Counted from the first letter of the stretch, positions 46,385 through 62,969 are shown. The stretch: DNA of 64,000 bases from DASYQD01 sp963846495 (GCA_963846495.1 CAWJWP010000021.1:62001-126000); one strand, 5' to 3'. The notes: generated by a model from the letters alone, not told the origin. Numbers and translations: made by a program.

Positions 46385-47242
46385 TCAGCGCTGGCGCTGG
46401 TGGTCGTGGTCTGCATCGCCCTGCTTAGACGGACGCGCCTGCTCGTTTTCCCCCGCCGTGGCAAGGCCGAAATCGAGCGTCGGGCCGCGCTGCAGAAGCC
46501 GGGAGACGTCATGCCGCTCCAGTCCCGCCTCACGCAGGTCCCGTCGGACCGATTTGAGGACGCTGGTGAGCCGCTTGTACAGCGCCTTCTGGGGCACGGC
46601 CATCCCGCGCGCCACCTCCGCGACCGACAGGCCGTCGCCGAAGTGGAGTCGCAGGAGGAGGCGGTCCTGTGCCCGCAACCGCCGCAGGCTGGCGCCAATG
46701 GCCTTGGTCACCGTCTCCTCGTCCGAGCGCTGGACGGCCGCCTCCTCCGGGGTGGGCGCCGGTGCCGGCCCGGCCACCTCGTCGCCGCCCAGCGACTCCG
46801 CGCGCGGCCGCCCTGGCCGCGGCGGGATCGCGTCGCGCAGCCGCGTGAGCTCGGGCAGGCTCGCACCGCGCCGGGTGCCGAGGACCTGGCAGGCCTCCGC
46901 GAAGGTCAAGCCTTCGCGGTAGAGAAGCTCCTCGAGGGCCGACGCCAACGGGCCGAGCCGCACGGCGGCGGCGGAGGCGCGCCATTTGCCCCACAGCTGG
47001 TTGCAGTAGTCGTGGAAGAGGCGCTGCACGACCACGGTGAGGTAGGTCTTGAGCGTGCTGTGCTGGCGCCACTGGCGGAGGATGAGGTAGTCGTCCTCGA
47101 CGAGCCGCAGCCGCACGAAGGACTCGAGCTCGTCGGTGTGCTCGGCGTTGAGCCGATAGCGGCGGGCGAGGAAGCCCACCAGCTCGCGCAGGAGCACCAA
47201 GTTCCCGAGCAGCAGCTCGCGCGGGCTCGACTCCGAGGACAC
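46385..47242 (-). CDS. Sigma-70-type RNA polymerase sigma factor partnered with the CHAT protein
   Basis: A 285-residue protein with a region 2-like part (FLARRYRLNAEHTDELESFV, VRLRLVEDDYLILRQW, TYLTVVVQRLFHDYCNQLWG), a Pro-rich linker, region 4 (LRRLRAQDRLLLRLHFGDGLSVAEVARGMAV followed by ALYKRLTSVLKSV), and a charged tail of about 50 residues. The spacing resembles the larger ECF-like factors of Acidobacteriota and Planctomycetes. GTG 47242 has GGAGG 4 nt upstream; the open frame beyond is Arg-rich and unlikely. It is co-transcribed with the zinc-finger CHAT protein, its presumed anti-sigma factor. Confidence 0.85.
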   Translation of the reverse strand: MSSESSPRELLLGNLVLLRELVGFLARRYRLNAEHTDELESFVRLRLVEDDYLILRQWRQHSTLKTYLTVVVQRLFHDYCNQLWGKWRASAAAVRLGPLASALEELLYREGLTFAEACQVLGTRRGASLPELTRLRDAIPPRPGRPRAESLGGDEVAGPAPAPTPEEAAVQRSDEETVTKAIGASLRRLRAQDRLLLRLHFGDGLSVAEVARGMAVPQKALYKRLTSVLKSVRRDLREAGLERHDVSRLLQRGPTLDFGLATAGENEQARPSKQGDADHDHQRQR

Positions 47243-47304
47243 GGCACCTCCCGGCACCCTAATCCCTCCCGCACACGCGGGTTGGATGAAGAAGATTTGG
47301 CCGG

Positions 47305-47333
47305 ATTGTAGTGGAGAAGCGGCCTGCCGTCGA
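47305..47333 (-). promoter_or_regulatory. Predicted promoter of the sigma-CHAT operon
   Basis: On the minus strand, TCGACG (47333-47328) and TACAAT (47310-47305) have exactly 17 nt between them. The start codon follows about 60 nt downstream. The -10 matches 5 of 6 consensus bases and the -35 matches 4 of 6. Confidence 0.45.
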
Positions 47334-47466
47334 CCGCGGCGACGACGCCTGCTGTGAACCGTCACACTGCGTCATAGCGCGGAGCGGCGGAGGATCGCGT
47401 CGAGGCAGCATCGAGCCGCGTCGCGAGCGGCGAATTTGGCTTCTCGCGGCCGTCTAAGCGGGGGAC

Positions 47467-49029
<1,563 letters not shown>

Positions 49030-49032
<3 letters not shown>

Positions 49033-49043
49033 CGGCCGCGCCG

Positions 49044-49046
<3 letters not shown>
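49030..49046. terminator. Palindrome formed by two convergent stop codons
   Basis: TGACGGC-CGC-GCCGTCA is a perfect 7-bp stem. Its left end is the histidine kinase stop (TGA 49030-49032) and its right end is the dnaE2 stop read on the other strand (49044-49046). It may serve as a compact bidirectional terminator. Confidence 0.45.
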
Positions 49047-52297
<3,251 letters not shown>

Positions 52298-52305
<8 letters not shown>

Positions 52306-53839
52306 AAATACCGTCAGCGAACCATTCGCCGCTCTTGCGCTCGCGGTATAAGCGATAGGTGCCGCCGTCGGAGAGCTCGACGTCCCAGTACTCGCGCTCG
52401 CCGGCGCTCTCCGTCCACCAGGCGTCTTCAACGACCCACGGGCCCGAGGCCTGCCGCGCCGCTCCCGCGATGCGCGGTCCTGGCGACTCGCGCGGCGGCG
52501 TGCCGACGCTCGACGGCACCTCGACCTCGCTCGGCCCGTGCATCGCCGTCAGCACCTCGACGGGGATCGGCGGCCGCAGCATGCGGACGACGAGCGGCCG
52601 GCGCTCGTCGCTCGCCTCAGCCGTCGGCGCGACGGTCATCCGCGGCGGCGGTGGCGGCGCGAACTCGCGCAGGGCGTAGCGCTCCGGCAGGTGTCCCGGC
52701 GGAACGTGCGGCGAGCCCACTCGCTCCGGCCCGACCAGCGCGGCGAGCTGCCCGAGGGTGGTGGCGAGGCGGTCGCTCGACAACTGCGCCGGCCCCGTCA
52801 ACGAGAGCTGGACCTGGCGCGTGCGCGCGGGCCAGACGGTGAAAGCGAAGCCGAGGACCGGCGCCCCCGGCGGCCGCGCCGCCAGCTCGAGACGGATCAG
52901 CGTCAGCAGCGTCTTGACGTCGCGCGTCGGCGCCGGCAGCGCCAGCGTGCGCTCGCAGTAGCCGTCGGGCTCGAGCTTGAGCGACAGCCCGAGCCGCGTG
53001 CACCCCTGACCGCGCGTCTCCAGCCGTTGCGCCAGCCGCTCCAGCGCCGTGCGCGCGACGAAGAGGAGCGGCTCGACGTTGGTGACCGCCCACTCGAAGT
53101 CCATTCCCTCGTGGAGCTCGGTGGGCGGTGGGCGCGGCACGAGCGGCTGCGAGTCGTGCCCGCGCGCCGCTGCGTGGAGCTCGTGCCCTTCGGCGCCGAG
53201 GCGGCTCGCCACCTCATGCGCCGGGAGGCGGGCGAAGTCGCCGACGGTCGTGAGCCCCCAGCGCGCGAGGAGCGACGCCAGCGCCGGCTCGGGCTCGATT
53301 CGCGCCAGCGGCAACGGCGCGAGGAAGCTCGCTTCCGCGCCGGTCGCCACCACGGTGGGTGAGGGGAGCGAGACTGCGGCGACGCGGGCCGCGAGCTTGG
53401 TGGCGGCGATCCCCACCTGCGCGTGGAGCCCGGTGCGCCGGGCGGCGGCGATCAGCGCGCGCCCCCAGTCGCGTTCCGGCTCCGCGCCGGGGAAGTGGCG
53501 CTCGGCGTTCCACATCTCGACGTAGGCGACACCCTCGCCGGCGTCCTCGATGCGCGGCGAGAAGCGCGCCGCCACTTCGAGCAGCGTCTCCTGCGCCGCC
53601 CGTTCGCACTCGGCGTCGCGCAGGCGAGTCACCACGGACGGCAGGAACGAGCGCGCCTGCGGCAGGGTGAGCCCGGGCCCGAGGCCGGCCCGCCGTGCCG
53701 CGCGCGTGGCGGTGACGACGTAGGCGACCTCGCCGTTCTTCTCCAGCACCACCAGCGGCTCCTCGCGCAGCTCCGGTTCCTGGCGCAGCCGGGCGGCGAG
53801 CGGGAAGAGCGGGATCGACAAGCAGGCGATGCGGCTCAT
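52298..53839 (-). CDS. imuB: ImuB: catalytically inactive Y-family polymerase homologue
   Basis: A 513-residue Y-family-like protein. The fold is recognisable (ACLSIPLFPLAARLR, GLGPGLTLPQARSFLP, VGIAATKLAARVAA, LARWGLTTVGDFARLP), but the metal-binding acidic residues of active Y polymerases are not there: SIPLFPLAA replaces the DMDAFFASV-type motif, and VEMWNAERHF replaces the second. That is the hallmark of ImuB, which links ImuA, DnaE2 and the beta clamp. ATG 53839 is 10 nt after imuA, and its stop overlaps the dnaE2 start by 8 nt. The C-terminus (about 400-513) is Pro-rich and then acidic. Confidence 0.88.
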
Positions 53840-53849
53840 CGGCGGCGGC

Positions 53850-54584
53850 TCACTGGCGAACTTGCAAGGAGAGCCGCTCCCTTCGCGGCGCACCGGAGGG
53901 CGCCTGCGACCGCGACTTCTCCACACAGACGCTGACGTCGAGCCCCGCGAGGAGCCGCGACGGGCCCGCGCTGCCCTGCCATTGCGCCCGCTCCTTGCGG
54001 GCGTCGAGGACGACGCCGGCCGCGGTGCCGCTCGCCCGGTACGGGCTGGCGAGCAGGAACGCCGCCCGGCGGTCGCGCGCCGCACGGGCCAGCCGCACCC
54101 ATGCCCCTTCCTTGCCGCGGCCGCCCGGCACCGGCGGCGAGCCGAGGTCGACCACCACCAGCGGGATGCCGCAGGCGAGCAGCCGCTCGGCCGCGTCCTG
54201 CGCCCGCCGTACGTCCTGCGGCAGCACCCAGAGCAGCCGCTCCGGGTCGCCGCCGCAGCGGCGCACGGTCTCCGTTTCGAGGTGGCCGCCGAGGTCGACG
54301 AGCGCCGCCGGCTCGCCGAGCGCCGTCGTGCGCGCCAGCAACCGGAGGACGAGCGAGAACCGTCCGCTCGACAGCCCGCCGACGAGCTCGGTCAGCACCC
54401 CGCGCTCGAGCCCGCCGGCGAGGAGGCGGTCGAGCTCCGGCCAGCCACTCGGCAGCGGCGGCTCGCGATGTCGCTGTTCCGGCGTGCGGATCAGCTCGCG
54501 GGCGCTCTGGATCCGCCCCGCCAGGTTGGCCGGGAGGGCCTCGCGCAGCACCTCGAGATCGGGTTTGAGCCTGGGCAGCGCCAT
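53850..54584 (-). CDS. imuA: ImuA: RecA-like mutagenesis accessory protein
   Basis: A 244-residue protein distantly like RecA. It reads LPSGWPELDRLLAGGLERGVLTELVGGLSSGRFSLVLRLL, where the Walker A loop is degenerate (SSGR for SGKT). It continues with ALVDLGGHLETETVRRCG, LVVVDLGSPP and RAAFLLASPYRASGTAAGVVLDARKE. ImuA is needed for DNA-damage-induced mutagenesis with ImuB and DnaE2. ATG 54584 fits the family; the upstream extension is out of character. It is the first gene of imuA-imuB-dnaE2 and divergent from a Ser/Thr kinase gene. Confidence 0.82.
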   Translation of the reverse strand: MALPRLKPDLEVLREALPANLAGRIQSARELIRTPEQRHREPPLPSGWPELDRLLAGGLERGVLTELVGGLSSGRFSLVLRLLARTTALGEPAALVDLGGHLETETVRRCGGDPERLLWVLPQDVRRAQDAAERLLACGIPLVVVDLGSPPVPGGRGKEGAWVRLARAARDRRAAFLLASPYRASGTAAGVVLDARKERAQWQGSAGPSRLLAGLDVSVCVEKSRSQAPSGAPRRERLSLQVRQ

Positions 54585-54623
54585 CGTCGTTCCCTTCGGG
54601 CAGCTCGCAGCGAAGGGGAGATC

Positions 54624-54660
54624 GAGTGTAGCGTAAGAAAGGCGTAAATAAATAACACTC
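54624..54660 (-). promoter_or_regulatory. Candidate operator upstream of imuA
   Basis: GCGTAA-GAAAG-GCGTAA (54631-54647) is a perfect direct repeat with an 11-bp period, flanked by the inverted pair GAGTGT (54624-54629) and ACACTC (54655-54660). It lies 40-76 nt before the imuA start. TACACT (54630-54625 on the minus strand) could be the -10. The layout suits a damage-response repressor such as LexA, but the sequence is not a LexA box I recognise. Confidence 0.4.
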
Positions 54661-54747
54661 GGCTCGCGGGGTGACCGCCAACCTCCAAGCTTCTCGTCGA
54701 GGGACACGGGACGCCTTGGCGTGCGCGTAGACTGCTCCCGGTTCGTC

Positions 54748-57414
<2,667 letters not shown>

Positions 57415-57418
57415 GGAC

Positions 57419-57435
57419 GGTGCGCCGGGCGCACC
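57419..57435. terminator. GC hairpin between convergent kinase and oxidoreductase genes
   Basis: GGTGCGC-CGG-GCGCACC is a perfect 7-bp stem with a 3-nt loop, 4 nt after the kinase stop and 24 nt from the end of the convergent gene. There is no U tract on either side. Confidence 0.45.
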
Positions 57436-57459
57436 CTGCGGCGCCGTTGTTCGTCGCCG

Positions 57460-58521
57460 TCAGCGCGCCAGCCGCGGCGGCGGCACGTCGAGGATGGTGA
57501 GCAGCCCCGGCGGCGCCTCCACCACCTGCCGCACCGAGTTGACGACGATCGCCGCCGTCGCCGAGTCGCCGAAGATGCCGCCCTCGAAGAGCAGGTGTAC
57601 GGGCGGATCGCCGGAGAGGAAGATCTCGTCGCGCGGGTCGGGAGCGCCGACGTACATTTGCAGATCGAGCTCGACCACCGTCTGCCCGCCGCGCCGCCCG
57701 AAGCCGCGGTTGCGGATGCCGGCCACGGCGCCGGCGGGGATGACGAGGAAGGGCGTGCGCCGCTCCTCGGTGGCGATCACCGGCTCCACCGTCTGCTCGA
57801 CCTCGTCGAGGTCGAGGCCGAGCGCGCGCCCGACGAGGGCGACCGACTCGCGCATGCCGATGTGGCCGAGCTTGCCGGCTGCCGCCTTGGCCTCGAAGTC
57901 CTCCCGCGTCATGCCGGCGCCGACCTTCTGCTGCAGCGGCAGGCGGCGGCGGCCGGCGTCGACGACGCGGATGCCGTGCACGCGCTCGACCTCGTAGGCG
58001 ACGGCGGAGGCGACGACGGGGATGAAGTCGAGCACGAAGCCGGGGTTGACGCCGGTGCCGAGGATCGTGGCGCCGCCGGCGCGCGCCGCGGCGTCGATCT
58101 CGGCCGCGAGCTCGGGATGTTGCAGCGACGGGAAGAGCAGCTCTTCGCAGGAGGAGACGACGTCGACGCCCGCGCGGCAGCAGCGCAGCAGGTCCTCACG
58201 CACCGCCGGCATGAAGGAGGAGGTGCAGAGCAGCACGACGTCGGGGTCGAGGCGGGCGAGCGCCTGCTCGAGGTCGCTCTCGACGGCGACGCCGGCCGCC
58301 TCGGGAAGCCCGAGCACTTCGCCGAGGTCCTTGCCCTGCTTGGCGGGGTCGAGGTCGACGGCGCCGACGACCTGCAGCGAGCGCCGCGACAGCGCCAGCC
58401 GCGTCGTCGCCACGCCGATGGGCCCGAGGCCGACGGCCACCGCGCGCAGCGGCGCTTGCGCCGCCTCGGCCGCGAGGGCGACTCCCGCGGCAGGAGTAGG
58501 GACGCGATCCGGCTCAGCCAT
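57460..58521 (-). CDS. NAD(P)-dependent oxidoreductase, DapB / 2,4-diaminopentanoate dehydrogenase-like
   Basis: A 353-residue protein. The Rossmann start is RAVAVGLGPIGVATTRLALSR, then VVGAVDLDPAKQGKDLGEVLG, VVLLCTSSFMPAVREDLLRC and GVDVVSSCEELLFP. The catalytic region holds ATILGTGVNPGFVLDFIPV and ESVALVGRALGL. The pattern fits the dihydrodipicolinate-reductase-like group that includes 2,4-diaminopentanoate dehydrogenase; it is longer than true DapB (about 250-270). No ornithine-degradation genes are adjacent, so the substrate is open. ATG 58521 overlaps the end of the preceding gene by 8 nt, implying co-transcription. Confidence 0.75.
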   Translation of the reverse strand: MAEPDRVPTPAAGVALAAEAAQAPLRAVAVGLGPIGVATTRLALSRRSLQVVGAVDLDPAKQGKDLGEVLGLPEAAGVAVESDLEQALARLDPDVVLLCTSSFMPAVREDLLRCCRAGVDVVSSCEELLFPSLQHPELAAEIDAAARAGGATILGTGVNPGFVLDFIPVVASAVAYEVERVHGIRVVDAGRRRLPLQQKVGAGMTREDFEAKAAAGKLGHIGMRESVALVGRALGLDLDEVEQTVEPVIATEERRTPFLVIPAGAVAGIRNRGFGRRGGQTVVELDLQMYVGAPDPRDEIFLSGDPPVHLLFEGGIFGDSATAAIVVNSVRQVVEAPPGLLTILDVPPPRLAR

Positions 58522-59491
58522 TCCCGATTGCCTCCGCTGCCGTCGCCGGCTCTGCTGCCGCCGCGGTCTCCGGCACCTGCCATCCCGCGGCTGTCGCCGC
58601 CCCGCGCGAAACACGGGCCGCGCGCGGCACCAGGTCGGCGACGACGCCGAGGTGGTCCGACACCGGGTTGGGCAGCGTGCGATAGCCGGCGAACTCGAGG
58701 TCGCCGGAGATCAAGATCCAGTCGAGGCGCCGCCAGGGCCGGCGCGACGGGTAGGTGGGGGCGCGCCGGTGCGGCTGGTAGGCGCGCAGCCCGAGCTCGC
58801 GGGCGAGCGGGCGCAGCTGCCGCGTCTCGTCTGACCAGGAGCAGTTGAAGTCGCCGAGCACGACGAGCGGCCGCCGCCGTCCGCCGTCGCCGTGGCGCTC
58901 CGCCAGCGCATCGGTGAGCTGGCGCACCTGCGTGCGGCGGACCACCGGGTTGAAGGGCTCGAGGTGGAGCGAAACGACGTCGAGCTCGAGCCCCTCCCAC
59001 GCCGGTATCGGTACCGTCGCCAGCACGAACCCCTTGGTGTCGCGCCAGGAAGTGCCGAAGCGCAGCGAACGCGTCGATTGCATCGGGAACCGGCTGATCA
59101 GCGCCGTCCCCGAGGCCAGTGCGGCGCGGCGCCCGAGATTGAAGGCGTTGTGCTCGCCGCGGAAGTAGCAGCTGTGGTCGCAGAGCCGCGTCAAGGTCTC
59201 GACGTGGTCGAAGTTGCCGCTCCACGCCGAGGGGCCGTCGGCTTCCTGCAGCGCCATGACGTCGGCGCGCGACTCACGCAGCACCTCGGCGATCTCCTCG
59301 AGGTTGCGCTGCACGGTCAACGGGCTCAGCAGCGCCTGGTGGGTGGCGAGCTTGCGGCCGTGCGCCACGTTCAAGGTGAGCAGCCGGATCGCGTGCCCGT
59401 GACCGCCGGGTGCCGGATCGATGGGGAGGCGCCGACGCCAGCGGGAGCCGCCCTGGCGGAGCGGCTCGGCCAGCCAGCGCGGCGCGACCAT
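58514..59491 (-). CDS. Endonuclease/exonuclease/phosphatase-family protein
   Basis: A 325-residue protein of the metal-dependent EEP fold. The motifs are in order: IRLLTLNVAHGR, DVMALQEADGP (catalytic Glu), LELDVVSLHLEPFNP, VVLGDFNCSW (Asp/Asn), LDWILIS and VSDHLGVVAD (Asp-His). It has no signal peptide. ATG 59491 is used; the frame is open to 59653, overlapping the sortilin-like gene by 47 nt, but that extension is Arg-rich. The substrate (nucleic acid, phospholipid or other phosphodiester) cannot be told. Confidence 0.82.
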   Translation of the reverse strand: MVAPRWLAEPLRQGGSRWRRRLPIDPAPGGHGHAIRLLTLNVAHGRKLATHQALLSPLTVQRNLEEIAEVLRESRADVMALQEADGPSAWSGNFDHVETLTRLCDHSCYFRGEHNAFNLGRRAALASGTALISRFPMQSTRSLRFGTSWRDTKGFVLATVPIPAWEGLELDVVSLHLEPFNPVVRRTQVRQLTDALAERHGDGGRRRPLVVLGDFNCSWSDETRQLRPLARELGLRAYQPHRRAPTYPSRRPWRRLDWILISGDLEFAGYRTLPNPVSDHLGVVADLVPRAARVSRGAATAAGWQVPETAAAAEPATAAEAIGNG

Positions 59492-59606
59492 TCTCAACGT
59501 CGAACGCACCGGGCGTCTATTCTCCAACAGCGTCCCTCCGCGGCCAAACCCTCGTCCCAGTGGGGCTTGCGCGCGGCGGCTGGAGGAGCAAGGGGCATGC
59601 CTCGCC

Positions 59607-62600
59607 TCAATTGCCCTGCCACGTCGGGATCCGCCCCGGCGTCCACGGCGCACCCAGCTCCTCGGCCTTCTTCTCGAGCGCCACGAGCTCCGCTTCCGTC
59701 TGTCGCAGCTTGGTCAGCGCGCCGCTGAGCTCGCCCGAGGCGATCTCGTAGTTGCGCCGATGGGTGGCCGTCGGCTCCGAGGTCGAGCCCCAGCTGCCGC
59801 CGACCACTTGCGACACGCGATCGACGATCGCCGGCGGCACCGGCTCGCTGCGGCGCGCGATCGTCGGGTCGCCGTTGAGCTCGACGTCGACGTCCTCCAG
59901 CTTGTTCTTCAGCGCGACCGCCTGCTGGCGCAGCGCCAGGTCGGCGCGCGGCGTGTTCATGATGGCGGTGGTGAGCGCGTCGAGCCGCTTCTGCAGCTCG
60001 TCGACGGCGCGCGAGGCGCCGAGCGCCGCGCGCTGCAGCTCGGCCGTCTGCTTCTGGAACGCCACCAGCGCCGCACGGTCGGGGGCGGGCAGGCTGGTGT
60101 TGGCGAGCGGCTTGACGTTGAAGGTCTGCGGCTCGCCGAGCGGCGTCACCACGCCGTCGACGCGCTGCGACAGCTGCACGCGGTAGGCGCCCGGCAGCGC
60201 CATCGGCCCGGTGGGGCCGTCGCCGTCGTCGTCGCCGGCCGGTGGACCGAGCACCGGGTTGGAGGGCGGGAAGCGCAGGTCCCAGGCCACGCGGTGGAAG
60301 CCCTTCGACGCCGGGCCGGTGAGGCGCCGCAGCACGTTGCCCTCGACGTCGGTAATGGTGAGGATGATCGCCGGGTCTTCGGCCCGGTCCTCGGCGCGTA
60401 GCTGGTCCCAGGTGGGGTAGAAGACGTCTTTCCCCTCCTTCGCCGCCTCGCCCTCCGTCTCTTGCCGCTTTTCCTTGGGCGACTTCAGCCCTTCCTTCAG
60501 GTAGTAGGTGAAGACGGCGCCGAAGGGCGGATTCTTGGCCTGGAAAAAGGTCTCGCCGAAGAAGCCTTTGTCCTTGTCGCCGTGCGGGTAGCGCTCCATG
60601 AAGGCGAGCGCGTCCTTGACCGGGAAGAGCACCGCCGGCTTCTCCAGCGTCTCGCGGCTCGCGAGGCGCAGCGGCGCGTAGTCGTCGAGCACCCAGAAGC
60701 CGCGGCCGAAGGTGGCGAGCACGAGGTCGTTCTCGCGGCGCTGCACGTCTAGGTCGCGCACCGCGATGGGCGGCAGCCCGCCTTCGAGCTCGATCCACTT
60801 CTTGCCGCCGTCGCGGGTGAAGAAGAGCGCGAACTCGGTGCCGGCGAACATCAGGTCCGGCTGCTCACCGTCGAGGGCCAGCGTGTAGACGGTGCCCTTC
60901 TTCGGCAGGTCGCCGGCGATCGAGCTCCACGTCTTGCCGCGGTCGTTGCTGCGCAGCACGTACGGTGCGAAGTCGCCCATCTTGTGGTTGTCGAACGTCG
61001 CGTAGACGACGTTGGCGTCGTGGCGTGACGGCTCGACGTCGGACACGTACGTCATGTCGGGCACGCCGGGGAACTTTTCCTGCTTGCGCCACGTCTTGCC
61101 GCCGTCCTCGGAGACCTGGATCAGGCCGTCATCGGTGCCGACGTAGAGCAGCCCCTCCACCAGCGGCGACTCGGCGAGCGAGACGATGTTGCCGAAGAAG
61201 GAGGTCGAGTTGTTCTTCGCCACCGAATCGACGCTCCACACGCGGCCCATCACCTTCAGCTTGTTGCGGTCGATCTGCCGCGTCAGGTCGGGAGAGGTCG
61301 CCTCCCAGGTGTTGCCGCGGTCGTCGGTCTTGTAGAGCCGCTGGGCGCCGAAGTAGAGCCGTGTGTGCAGATGCGGCGAGACGATGAGCGCCGAGTCCCA
61401 GTTCCAGCGGCTGGCCGGCTCGCCCGGCCCTGGCTGCGGCTGGATGTCGACGATCTCGCCGCTCTTCTTGTCGAAGCGGAAGAGGTTGCCGTACTGGTAC
61501 TGCGTGTAGATGACGTTGGGGTCCTCGGGGTCGACGACGGTCTCGAAGCCGTCGCCGCCGAGGGTGACGAACCAATCCGAATTGACGATGCCGCTGGCGT
61601 TGAGCGTGCGCGACGGGCCGCCGAGGCTGTAGTTGTCCTGGGTGCCGCCGTAGACGTTGTAGAAGGGCAGGTCGTTGTCGACGGTGACGCGGTAGAACTG
61701 GGTGATCGGCAGGTTCTCGAAGAACGCCCAGTTCTTGCCGCGGTCCCAGCTCTCGTAGACGCCGCCGTCGTTGCCGTTGATGAGGTGGTCGGTGTTGGCA
61801 GGATCGATCCACAGCGCGTGGTTGTCGACGTGCTTGCTCTTCTCGCCGGCGTTGCTCCAGGTCTTGCCGCCGTCCTCGCTCACCTTGAGGAAGGTGTCCA
61901 TGGCGTAGATGCGGTCGAGTTGCTTGGGGTCGACGACGATCTCCTGGTAATACTGCGGGCTCGACGAGACGTAGCTGCTGCGCTTCTCCCAGCTCTCGCC
62001 GCCGTCGTTCGAACGGAAGAAGCCGCCCTTGTCGCGCCTCGCCTCGATCCAGGCATAGATCACGTCGGGATCGACGGGAGAGATGCCGAGGCCGATGCGG
62101 CCGCGGTCGCCTTCGGGCAGACCCTTCTCGACTTTGCGCCAGTTCTCGCCGCCGTCGGTCGACTTGTAGATCGTTGCCTCGGGGCCGCCGTCGATGAGCG
62201 TCCAGACGTGGCGGCGGCGCTGGTACGAGGCCGCCCACAGCGTGTCGGAGTCGCGGGGGTCCATCACCACGTCGGTGACGCCGGTCTTGTCGCTGACGTG
62301 GAGGATCCGCTTCCAGGTGGCGCCGCCGTCGAGCGTACGGTAGAGGCCGCGGTCGCCGCCGTCCTTCCACAGCGGTCCCTGCGCGGCCACGAAGACGCGG
62401 TCGGAGTTCGCCGGGTCGATGAGGATCTTGCCGATGTGCTCGGAGCTCTCCAGCCCGACGCGCTTCCACGTGGCGCCGCCGTCGGTCGACTTGTAGACGC
62501 CGTCGCCGTAGCTGACGCTGCGCTGGCTGTTGTTCTCGCCGGTACCCACCCAGACGACGAGTGGGTTCTTGGGGTCGAGCACGACGCAGCCGATGGAGTA

Positions 62601-62912
62601 GCTCTGCTGGCCGTCGAAGATCGGCTTCCAGGTGGTGCCGGCGTTGGTCGTCTTCCAGACGCCGCCCGAGGCGACGGCGACGTAGCGCACGGCGTTGTCG
62701 GTAGGGTCGACGGCGATGTCGGCGATGCGGCCCGAGGTCGAGGCCGGGCCGATCTCACGCAGCTTCAGGCCGCCGAAGGTGCCGGAGGAGAGGACGTCTT
62801 TGGCGTCCTTGTCCTTGGGCTTGTCGGCGTCGGGCTTGGCCGCGATGGCGGGGGAGATGAGGAAGGCGGCGAGCAGCAGGGTGGCGAGGCTCTGCGGCAG
62901 GGCTCTCTTCAC
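59607..62912 (-). CDS. Secreted BNR/VPS10 (sortilin)-like beta-propeller protein
   Basis: An 1101-residue protein. The start is GTG 62912 with GGAGG 6 nt upstream; the signal peptide (PQSLATLLLAAFLISPAIAA) ends near 25, followed by a Lys/Asp-rich linker. The body is a string of Asp-box/BNR motifs (STDGGATWKRV, TLDGGATWKRI, SNDGGESWEKR, SEDGGKTWSN, SNDRGKTWSS) forming one or two beta-propellers over about 45-760. A C-terminal beta-rich and helical region of about 300 residues follows. Annotators call these glycosyl hydrolase or sortilin-like proteins, but no glycosidase activity is established for this type. Many Acidobacteriota carry multiple copies. It is exported and its function is unknown. 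Confidence 0.87.
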   Translation of the reverse strand: MKRALPQSLATLLLAAFLISPAIAAKPDADKPKDKDAKDVLSSGTFGGLKLREIGPASTSGRIADIAVDPTDNAVRYVAVASGGVWKTTNAGTTWKPIFDGQQSYSIGCVVLDPKNPLVVWVGTGENNSQRSVSYGDGVYKSTDGGATWKRVGLESSEHIGKILIDPANSDRVFVAAQGPLWKDGGDRGLYRTLDGGATWKRILHVSDKTGVTDVVMDPRDSDTLWAASYQRRRHVWTLIDGGPEATIYKSTDGGENWRKVEKGLPEGDRGRIGLGISPVDPDVIYAWIEARRDKGGFFRSNDGGESWEKRSSYVSSSPQYYQEIVVDPKQLDRIYAMDTFLKVSEDGGKTWSNAGEKSKHVDNHALWIDPANTDHLINGNDGGVYESWDRGKNWAFFENLPITQFYRVTVDNDLPFYNVYGGTQDNYSLGGPSRTLNASGIVNSDWFVTLGGDGFETVVDPEDPNVIYTQYQYGNLFRFDKKSGEIVDIQPQPGPGEPASRWNWDSALIVSPHLHTRLYFGAQRLYKTDDRGNTWEATSPDLTRQIDRNKLKVMGRVWSVDSVAKNNSTSFFGNIVSLAESPLVEGLLYVGTDDGLIQVSEDGGKTWRKQEKFPGVPDMTYVSDVEPSRHDANVVYATFDNHKMGDFAPYVLRSNDRGKTWSSIAGDLPKKGTVYTLALDGEQPDLMFAGTEFALFFTRDGGKKWIELEGGLPPIAVRDLDVQRRENDLVLATFGRGFWVLDDYAPLRLASRETLEKPAVLFPVKDALAFMERYPHGDKDKGFFGETFFQAKNPPFGAVFTYYLKEGLKSPKEKRQETEGEAAKEGKDVFYPTWDQLRAEDRAEDPAIILTITDVEGNVLRRLTGPASKGFHRVAWDLRFPPSNPVLGPPAGDDDGDGPTGPMALPGAYRVQLSQRVDGVVTPLGEPQTFNVKPLANTSLPAPDRAALVAFQKQTAELQRAALGASRAVDELQKRLDALTTAIMNTPRADLALRQQAVALKNKLEDVDVELNGDPTIARRSEPVPPAIVDRVSQVVGGSWGSTSEPTATHRRNYEIASGELSGALTKLRQTEAELVALEKKAEELGAPWTPGRIPTWQGN

Positions 62913-62932
62913 GAACGTCCTCCGGGGGGACC

Positions 62933-62969
62933 CTGCGGACGGGACGCCCGCAGCGGTGGCGACATTGTA
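62933..62969 (-). promoter_or_regulatory. Leader of the sortilin-like gene: -10 element and hairpin
   Basis: TACAAT on the minus strand (62969-62964) is a 5-of-6 match to a -10 element, but no good -35 is seen. The short leader contains the perfect 6-bp hairpin CTGCGG/CCGCAG (62933-62953, 9-nt loop). Confidence 0.35.
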
